Part shown: positions 58,093-64,000 of the stretch, piece after piece
How positions within the stretch are numbered: the stretch's first letter is position 1
Layout of the letters: each line of letters starts with the position of its first letter
Source of the DNA: Cryobacterium lactosi
Lineage (GTDB): Bacteria; Actinomycetota; Actinomycetes; Actinomycetales; Microbacteriaceae
Reading direction: 5' to 3'
Assembly (NCBI RefSeq): GCF_004403945.1
Contig: NZ_SOHM01000022.1
Span: 59,400-123,399, forward strand
DNA length: 64,000 nucleotides
Position numbers and translations under genes: made by a program
Notes under the pieces: generated by a model
Seen by the model: only the letters and a program-made list of their open reading frames with translations
Told to the model about the DNA's origin: nothing
Database searches by the model: none

Positions 58093-60338
58093 GCGCGCCG
58101 GTGACCGATCGTTGGTCGAGCTCGTCGAGACCCGGTGACCCGGCGTCGACCACCGCATCCACACGTCGGTCGAGCTTTTTGAGACCCGGTGACCCGACCT
58201 CGACAACCGCGCCCCGCTGGGTGCGTTGGCCCGAGGCGCACACCCTCGCCGACGGCAGCCAGAGCCTGCCCGCCCACGCCGCCCGCATCGGCTACGGCGC
58301 CGACTACAACCCCGAACAGTGGCCCGAAGAAGTCTGGGCCGAGGACATGCGCCTGATGCGCGAGGCCGGCGTCAACATCGTCAGCGTCGGCATCTTCTCC
58401 TGGGCGCTGCTGCAGCCCACCCCCGACAGCTGGGATTTCGGCTGGCTCGACCGCGCCATCGACCTGCTGCACGCCAACGGCATCGCCGTGGACCTGGCCA
58501 CCGCCACCGCCAGCCCGCCGCCGTGGCTCACCGAGCTGCACCCGGAGGTGCTGCCGGTGAACCGGGTCGGCGAGACCATCTGGCCCGGCGGCCGTCAGCA
58601 GTGGCGCCCCACCTCGCCGGTGTTCCGCCGCTACGCGCTGGCCCTCGTCGAGAAGATGGCCGAACGCTACGCCGACCACCCGGCCCTGTCGATGTGGCAC
58701 ATCAGCAACGAGCTCGGTTGCCACAACGTCTACGACTTCTCGGATGACGCGGCCGCCGCGTTCCGCACCTGGCTCGAGCACCGCTACGGCACCCTCGCCG
58801 AGCTCAACCGGGCATGGGGCACGGCGTTCTGGTCACAGAACTACTCCTCGTGGAGCCAGATCCTGCCGCCGCGCCTGGCCGCGACGCATCCGAACCCCAC
58901 CCAGCAGCTCGACTTCGCCCGGTTCTCCAGCGACGCGCTCAAGGACTACCTCGTCGCCGAGCGCGAGATCCTGCGCCGGACGACCCCGGAGGTGCCGATC
59001 ACCACGAACTTCATGGTGATGGGCGAGACCCGCGGCATGGACTACGCCGACTGGGCCGCCGAGGTGGACCTGGTCTCCAACGACCACTACCTGCTCGTGG
59101 CCGACCCGGCCGCGTTCGAAGAACTGTCCTTCTCGGCCAACCTCACCGGCCAGATCGCCGGCCGGGCGCCGTGGTTCCTCATGGAGCACTCCACCAGCGC
59201 CGTCAACTGGCAGCCGGTGAACCAGGCCAAGACCCCCGGCCAGCTCCGCCGCGACAGCCTCACCCACCTGGCGCACGGCGCCGACGCGATCTGCTTCTTC
59301 CAGTGGCGCCAGTCGCTGGCCGGCGCCGAGAAGTTCCACTCCGCGATGCTGCCGCACGCCGGCGAAAACAGCTCGGTGTTCCGCAGTGTCGCCCGCTTCG
59401 GCGGCGAGCTCGCGCGGTTGGCCGAGGTGGCGGGCAGCCGCACGAAGCAGGCGCGCATCGGCATCCTCTTCGACTGGGACTCCTGGTGGGCGTCCGAACT
59501 CGACTCGCACCCCACCGAGCTGCTCCGCTACAAGGCCGAGGCCATGGCCTGGTACACCGCCGCGCTGGCCAACGGCCTGCAGGCCGACATCGTGCCGGCC
59601 CGGTCGGTGCTGACCGGCCACGGCCTCGCCGGGTACGACGTCGTCATCGCGCCGATGCTCTACGTCGTGCCGCAGCCGTTGGCGGATGCCCTGGCCGACT
59701 ACGCGATGTCGGGCGGACACCTGGTGGTCGGCGTGTTTTCCGGCATCGCCGACGCCGACGACCACATCCACCCCGGCGGTTACCCCGGCGCGTTCCGGGA
59801 GCTGCTCGGTGTGCGCGCCGAGGAGTTCGGGGGACTGCTGGCCGGGCAGACGGTGCAGCTCTCCGGCGACCTGCCGGCCGGCTCCACCGGGTCGCTGCTC
59901 ACCCACGACATCACCGTGTCCGCCGACGTCGAGGTGCTCGCCCGGTTCGCCGACGGCCCGTTCCCCGGCGTGCCCGCCGTCACCAGCCGAGTCGTCAACA
60001 CCGGCTCCGGCGGCCGCGCCAGCTTTGTCGCCACCATGCTCGACCCCGACGCCCTCGTGGCCCTGGTCGGCCGGTTCGCCGCCGCCGCAGACATCGTCTC
60101 CCCGCTGCCGGATGCCGTGCACGGCACCGTGCAACTCGCGGTGCGCCACACCGACTCACAGGAGTACCTCTTCTATATCAACCACTCCGCCCAGGTCGTG
60201 ACCGTGGACCTCACCACGGCCGACGGCGCCCTCGTGGCCGTCGACCTCGGTGGCAGCACCCTCACCGCCGGCTCGCTCACCCTGCCTGCCACCGGAGTCG
60301 CCGTGCTCGGCCGCAGCCGAACGGCGGCGCGATCATGA
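58089..60338 (+). CDS. GH42 beta-galactosidase with repeat-derived N-terminal tail
   Basis: 749 residues. The barrel starts IGYGADYNPEQWPEEVWAED near residue 63; acid/base Glu208 (HISNELGCHN) and nucleophile Glu366 (FLMEHSTSAVNW) are intact, followed by the GH42 trimerisation (GATase-like) and C-terminal domains. It hydrolyses terminal beta-galactose from short oligosaccharides in the cytosol. The first about 45 residues are not conserved: they are encoded by two 54-bp copies that contain the interspersed GGTCGAG repeat (58114-58186). The ATG overlaps the GH51 stop (ATGA), and the last 4 nt overlap GH35. Confidence 0.95.
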   Translation: MSAPVTDRWSSSSRPGDPASTTASTRRSSFLRPGDPTSTTAPRWVRWPEAHTLADGSQSLPAHAARIGYGADYNPEQWPEEVWAEDMRLMREAGVNIVSVGIFSWALLQPTPDSWDFGWLDRAIDLLHANGIAVDLATATASPPPWLTELHPEVLPVNRVGETIWPGGRQQWRPTSPVFRRYALALVEKMAERYADHPALSMWHISNELGCHNVYDFSDDAAAAFRTWLEHRYGTLAELNRAWGTAFWSQNYSSWSQILPPRLAATHPNPTQQLDFARFSSDALKDYLVAEREILRRTTPEVPITTNFMVMGETRGMDYADWAAEVDLVSNDHYLLVADPAAFEELSFSANLTGQIAGRAPWFLMEHSTSAVNWQPVNQAKTPGQLRRDSLTHLAHGADAICFFQWRQSLAGAEKFHSAMLPHAGENSSVFRSVARFGGELARLAEVAGSRTKQARIGILFDWDSWWASELDSHPTELLRYKAEAMAWYTAALANGLQADIVPARSVLTGHGLAGYDVVIAPMLYVVPQPLADALADYAMSGGHLVVGVFSGIADADDHIHPGGYPGAFRELLGVRAEEFGGLLAGQTVQLSGDLPAGSTGSLLTHDITVSADVEVLARFADGPFPGVPAVTSRVVNTGSGGRASFVATMLDPDALVALVGRFAAAADIVSPLPDAVHGTVQLAVRHTDSQEYLFYINHSAQVVTVDLTTADGALVAVDLGGSTLTAGSLTLPATGVAVLGRSRTAARS
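58114..58215. repeat. Duplicated 54-bp unit containing the GGTCGAG repeat, inside the GH42 gene
   Basis: GGTCGAGCTCGTCGAGACC at 58114-58132 recurs as GGTCGAGCTTTTTGAGACC at 58168-58186, exactly 54 bp later. Both are followed by CGGTGACCCG and a TCGAC-CACCGC/TCGACAACCGC tail. The period keeps the GH42 frame, encoding a RPGDPxSTTA repeat. Confidence 0.88.
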
Positions 60339-62338
60339 GCGACCTGAGCGACCTCAGCGACCTGAGCGACCTCAGCGCCGTCAACACCGTCAGCCCCGTG
60401 CGCGTGGCCAGCACCGGCAGCACGGGCGCCTTCGCGATCGGCGACACCGACTTCCTCCTGAACGGCCGGCCCTTCCGGGTGCTCGCCGGAGCCATCCACT
60501 ATTTCAGGGTGCACCCCGATCACTGGGCCGATCGCATCCACAAGGCCAGGCTGATGGGCCTGAACACCATCGAGACCTACGTGGCCTGGAACGCGCATTC
60601 GCCCCAGCGCGGCTCATTCGACACGGCCGGGCAGCTCGACCTGGCCGGGTTCCTCGACCTGATCGCCGCCGAGGGCATGTACGCCATCGTGCGGCCCGGT
60701 CCGTACATCTGCGCGGAGTGGGACAACGGGGGACTCCCCGGCTGGCTGTTCAGCGACCCCGCCGTGGGCGTTCGCCGCAACGAGCCGCTCTACATGGCGG
60801 CCGTCACCGAGTACTTCGAGCAGTTGCTGCCGATCGTGGCGTCCCGGCAGATCGACCGCGGCGGGCCCGTCATCCTGGTGCAGATCGAAAACGAGTACGG
60901 CGCCTACGGCAACGACAAGAGCTACCTGCGCGCGCTCGTCGAGCTCAACCGGGCCGGCGGCATCACGGTGCCGCTCACCACCATCGACCAGCCCACCGAC
61001 CAGATGCTCGACGACGGCAGCCTGCCCGAGCTGCACAAGACCGGCTCGTTCGGCTCCCGCGCCACCGAGCGCCTCGCGGTGCTGCGCCGGCACCAGAACA
61101 CCGGGCCGCTGATGTGCGCCGAGTTCTGGAACGGCTGGTTCGACCACTGGGGTGCGCACCACCACACCACCTCGGCAGAGGATTCCGCCCGTGAGCTGGA
61201 CGACCTGCTCGCCACCGGCGCGAGCGTGTCGCTGTACATGTTCACCGGCGGCACCAACTTCGGCTTCACCAACGGCGCCAACGACAAGGGCGTGTTCCAG
61301 CCCACCGTCACCTCCTACGACTATGACGCGCCGCTCTCCGAGAGCGGCGAGGTCACGGCCAAATACCTCGCCTTCCGCGAGGTGCTGGCGAAGTACGGGC
61401 CGGTGCCGGTGCCCGCCGGGTCCGCCGCGCCGTCGGACGCGCTGCCCCCGCTGCCCGCACCGGCCGCGCCCGCCCCCGCCTTCGCCGTCGACCTCAACGA
61501 CTCGATCTCGCTCTGGGACGCCCTGCCCGAACTGGCCGACGTGTCCGCCGCCGCCGTGACGCATCTGCCCAGCATGGATGCCCTCGGCCAATACACCGGG
61601 TTCGCCCTGTACCGCAGCCGGTTCGCTCCGGGCTCCCGGGTGCTGTCGTTCGCCGAGGTGCGCGACCGCGCCCAGGTGTTCGTCGACGGCAACCCCGTGG
61701 GCGTTCTGCACCGCGACCACCACGACCGCTCGATCAGCCTGCCAGCGGGGGAGCGGCTCGACCTCTTCGTGGAGGACCAGGGCCGGGTCAACTACGGCCC
61801 GCGCATCGGCGAAGACAAAGGCCTGATCGGCCCGGCCACCCTCGACGGCACCGAGTTGAGGGGCTGGCAGGTGCTGCCGCTCGACGTCGACGCCTTCGTC
61901 CGCTCCGGCAGCGCCCTCTTCGCCCCACGGCCGCCTCGCCGCGACGTCGTGATGCACACCGGCCCTGTGGATCTGGACCTCGACGTGGATCTCGATCTGT
62001 CCGTGAACCTCACCCCCACCCCGACTCCCACGCTCACGGCGGCCCCCGCCACCGTCGTCTCGGAGTCGCTCAGCGGCCCAGCGTTTGCGCGTGGCCGGTT
62101 CGTCGCCGAGCCCGGGGTGGACCTGTTCCTCAGCACCGCCGGCTGGGGCAAGGGCCAGGCCTGGATCAACGGGTTCAACCTCGGCCGGTTCTGGGACCGT
62201 GGCCCGCAAACCACCCTCTACGTGCCCGGCCCGGTCCTCGGCGCCGAGAACGAACTCGTCATCCTCTGCCTGCACGGCACCGAGAGCACCCGCGCCAGCT
62301 TCGTGGCCCGCCCCGACCTCGGCCACACCGACTTCTAG
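60335..62338 (+). CDS. GH35 beta-galactosidase
   Basis: 667 residues starting with an ATG that overlaps the GH42 stop. The GH35 barrel begins FAIGDTDFLLNGRPFRVLAGAIHYFRVHPDHW near residue 31; RPGPYICAEWDNGGLPGWL is the family signature. Acid/base Glu187 (QIENEYGAYG) and nucleophile Glu263 (CAEFWNGWFDHWG) are present. Beta-rich galactose-binding-like domains fill the C-terminal third (GWGKGQAWINGFNLGRFW). The first residues are a (DLS)n run encoded by two 18-bp repeats at 60341-60376. No signal peptide. Together with GH51 and GH42 it dismantles imported arabino-galacto-oligosaccharides. Confidence 0.95.
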   Translation: MSDLSDLSDLSDLSAVNTVSPVRVASTGSTGAFAIGDTDFLLNGRPFRVLAGAIHYFRVHPDHWADRIHKARLMGLNTIETYVAWNAHSPQRGSFDTAGQLDLAGFLDLIAAEGMYAIVRPGPYICAEWDNGGLPGWLFSDPAVGVRRNEPLYMAAVTEYFEQLLPIVASRQIDRGGPVILVQIENEYGAYGNDKSYLRALVELNRAGGITVPLTTIDQPTDQMLDDGSLPELHKTGSFGSRATERLAVLRRHQNTGPLMCAEFWNGWFDHWGAHHHTTSAEDSARELDDLLATGASVSLYMFTGGTNFGFTNGANDKGVFQPTVTSYDYDAPLSESGEVTAKYLAFREVLAKYGPVPVPAGSAAPSDALPPLPAPAAPAPAFAVDLNDSISLWDALPELADVSAAAVTHLPSMDALGQYTGFALYRSRFAPGSRVLSFAEVRDRAQVFVDGNPVGVLHRDHHDRSISLPAGERLDLFVEDQGRVNYGPRIGEDKGLIGPATLDGTELRGWQVLPLDVDAFVRSGSALFAPRPPRRDVVMHTGPVDLDLDVDLDLSVNLTPTPTPTLTAAPATVVSESLSGPAFARGRFVAEPGVDLFLSTAGWGKGQAWINGFNLGRFWDRGPQTTLYVPGPVLGAENELVILCLHGTESTRASFVARPDLGHTDF

Positions 62339-62375
62339 ACCCTCGCGCCGAGGTCCCGCGCGGGCGCGCCCCGAG

Positions 62376-62403
62376 CTAAAGGCGGAGTTTTTCGCGACAC
62401 ACC
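62376..62403. repeat. Half copy of the AAAGGCGGAG inverted repeat
   Basis: CTAAAGGCGGAGTTTTTCGC and the following GACACACCG match the left arm of the full copies at 29653 and 62483, but no right arm follows directly. It could pair with the right arm of the full copy at 62531-62560. Confidence 0.75.
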
Positions 62404-62482
62404 GCATCCGCTGCCCCCTATGACGTTTCTGTGCCTTATTCGAGGGTCGGATGCGGCGGCGGATGCGCGCGCGGCCCTGGTA

Positions 62483-62560
62483 GCAAAGGCGGAGATTTTC
62501 GTGACTCGCCGCGTTCGCGGCCCGTAATCACGGTGTGTCGCGAAAAAGTCCGCCTTTACG
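62483..62560. repeat. Long interspersed inverted repeat (AAAGGCGGAG family), copy 3
   Basis: Arms 62483-62511 and 62531-62560 (GCAAAGGCGGAGATTTTCG... against ...CGAAAAAGTCCGCCTTTACG) pair over most of their length around a GC-rich loop. Located between GH35 and dnaX. Confidence 0.82.
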
Positions 62561-62692
62561 GCGGGCTGCCCTCGCCCCGCAGACCAGCCGCCCGGCGGAT
62601 GCCTGCGCGCCCGCCGGCCGCGCCCCCGCGGGCATCCGCCCCTTGTGCATCATCCGACCGGGCTGTCAGTGGCAGCAAGTACGATTGACCTC
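62561..62692 (+). promoter_or_regulatory. dnaX upstream region with a -10 box close to the start
   Basis: TACGAT at 62680-62685 lies 7 nt before the GTG at 62693, so the dnaX message is probably leaderless. No good -35 hexamer was found at 16-18 bp. The remaining 120 bp hold no gene. Confidence 0.5.
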
Positions 62693-64000
62693 GTGGTTAC
62701 CGCCCTGTATCGCCGTTACCGGCCAGAGACTTTTGCCGAAATGATCGGTCAGTCCCAGGTGACCGATCCGCTCATGACCGCCCTGCGCACCAACAGGGTC
62801 AATCATGCCTATCTCTTCAGCGGACCCCGCGGCTGTGGCAAGACCACGTCGGCTCGCATCCTCGCCCGTTGCCTCAACTGCGCCGAGGGCCCAACCGACA
62901 CCCCGTGCGGTGTCTGCCCCAGTTGCGTCGAGCTCTCCCGCGACGGCAGCGGCTCACTCGACGTGGTCGAGATCGACGCGGCCAGCCACAACGGCGTCGA
63001 CGACGCCCGCGACATCCGCGAGCGCGCCATCTTCGCGCCGGCCCGTGACCGCTACAAGATCTTCATCCTCGACGAGGCGCACATGGTCACCCCGCAGGGC
63101 TTCAACGCGCTGCTCAAGATCGTGGAAGAACCGCCGGAACACGTGAAGTTCATCTTCGCCACGACCGAGCCCGAAAAGGTCATCGGCACCATCCGCTCGC
63201 GCACCCACCACTACCCGTTCCGCCTGGTGCCGCCCGCGCCCATGCTCGACTATGTGCAGACCCTCTGCGACAGCGAACACATGACCGTGGCCCCCGGCGT
63301 GCTGCCGCTCGTGGTGCGCGCCGGCGGCGGTTCGCCCCGCGACACCCTCTCGCTGCTCGACCAGCTGATGGCCGGCTCCGAGACCGACGCCATCGAGTAC
63401 GAGCGCGCCGTGGCCCTGCTCGGCTACACGCACGCGACCCTGCTCGACGACGCCGTCGATGCCATCGCCGCCCGCAACTCCTCCGCCGCGTTCGACGCCG
63501 TCGACCGGGTCATCCAGACCGGCCAGGACCCGCGCCGCTTCGTCGAAGACCTGCTCGAGCGCATGCGCGACCTCATCATCGTGGCCGCGACCAGCGCCGC
63601 GGGCGCCGCAGCGGTGCTCCGCGGCGTCCCGCAGGACGAGCTCGACCGCATGCAGGTGCAGGCCTCGAAGTTCGGCCCCGCCGAGCTGAGCCGCACCGCC
63701 GACATCCTCAACGCCGCCCTCACCGAGATGACCGGCGCCACCTCCCCGCGTCTGCACCTCGAGCTGATGATCGCCCGCGCGCTCATCCCCGCCGCCGACG
63801 ACTCCACCCGCGGCGCCCTCGCCCGCGTCGAACGCCTCGAGCGTCGCATCGGCGTCGACGGTGGCAGCACGGATGCCGCGGCGGCCGTCGCCGACCCCGT
63901 CGCGTCGCGCAGCCAGGCGGCCGCCCCGCCCGCAGCGGCAGCCCCTGTTGGCGCCGGTTCAGCCGCCCCCGTTCCCGCCGGCTCGGGATCGCGTCCGCCC
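62693..64000 (+). CDS. dnaX: DNA polymerase III subunit gamma/tau (3' end outside window)
   Basis: 436 residues visible, running off the window. The start GTG (VVTALYRRYRPETFAEMIGQSQV) matches DnaX. Walker A is SGPRGCGKTTSARILA, the zinc site CLNC...CGVCPSC, Walker B FILDEAHMV. Domain III and the tau-specific start (Ala/Pro-rich, from about residue 395) follow. DnaX is the clamp-loader ATPase that holds the replicative polymerase together. In related actinobacteria recR and tRNA-Ser/SRP RNA lie nearby; here the region upstream is the glycan locus. Confidence 0.97.
   Translation, partial: MVTALYRRYRPETFAEMIGQSQVTDPLMTALRTNRVNHAYLFSGPRGCGKTTSARILARCLNCAEGPTDTPCGVCPSCVELSRDGSGSLDVVEIDAASHNGVDDARDIRERAIFAPARDRYKIFILDEAHMVTPQGFNALLKIVEEPPEHVKFIFATTEPEKVIGTIRSRTHHYPFRLVPPAPMLDYVQTLCDSEHMTVAPGVLPLVVRAGGGSPRDTLSLLDQLMAGSETDAIEYERAVALLGYTHATLLDDAVDAIAARNSSAAFDAVDRVIQTGQDPRRFVEDLLERMRDLIIVAATSAAGAAAVLRGVPQDELDRMQVQASKFGPAELSRTADILNAALTEMTGATSPRLHLELMIARALIPAADDSTRGALARVERLERRIGVDGGSTDAAAAVADPVASRSQAAAPPAAAAPVGAGSAAPVPAGSGSRPP

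Noticed and set aside
60614..62407. 597-residue antisense frame over GH35
   Set aside because: Shadow frame; GH35 catalytic motifs on the plus strand are unambiguous.

Overview
The window is about 64 kb of very high-GC DNA (GC-rich third codon positions, many GTG starts, frequent 4-nt ATGA/GTGA gene overlaps, many apparently leaderless genes). An actinobacterial small SRP RNA, DUF222/HNH and DUF805 genes, an Xfp-Pta-AckA cluster and Lpl-type sugar ABC systems point to an actinobacterium, most likely Microbacteriaceae (Cryobacterium-like). The family assignment is an inference. No insertion sequence, integrase, prophage or CRISPR array was seen.

Region 1 (1-12.9 kb) is a plant-glycan locus. 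It holds the 3' end of a GH95 fucosidase, tatA, a GH3 glycosidase with an inserted fascin-like domain, a divergent LplA/B/C-type ABC importer with palindromic LacI-type operators in the shared promoter region, its LacI regulator, an NAD-dependent epimerase, a ROK regulator and a Bcr/CflA exporter.

Region 2 (13-30 kb) is a mixed chromosomal stretch. It includes a PAP2 phosphatase coupled to an unknown protein, a saccharopine-dehydrogenase-like oxidoreductase, a DUF222/HNH protein, two DUF805 paralogues around two unknown genes, a PuuB-like oxidoreductase, a GNAT, a Trk/Ktr potassium system with a small SH3-like partner, an ECF42-type sigma/DGPF pair, and an MFS pump behind a MerR/SoxR-like promoter. 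Several families of interspersed inverted repeats sit between these genes.

Region 3 (29.8-38.3 kb) holds tRNA-Ser(GGA) with an adjacent partial copy, the SRP RNA, an autoregulated leaderless ArsR-type regulator coupled to an MFS transporter, and xfp-pta-ackA, which converts sugar phosphates through acetyl phosphate to acetate and ATP.

Region 4 (38.4-51.9 kb) looks like a stress-protection cluster: YccF, an ECF sigma factor coupled to a Rho_N-like protein, an APC permease, CinA-C, a zinc alcohol dehydrogenase coupled to manganese catalase, YihY, a DUF3618/holin-like/unknown operon, PRC-barrel/DUF2382, a GSP39-like SDR, a histidine phosphatase and an NAD(P)HX dehydratase.

Region 5 (51.9-62.3 kb) is a coherent arabino-galactoside locus. 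A divergent LacI repressor with two palindromic operators faces two permeases, a binding protein, GH51 arabinofuranosidase, GH42 and GH35 beta-galactosidases. The window ends inside dnaX. tRNA-Ser and the SRP RNA lie 32 kb from dnaX although I recall them as close neighbours in other actinobacteria, so the interval may be a large insertion or rearrangement.
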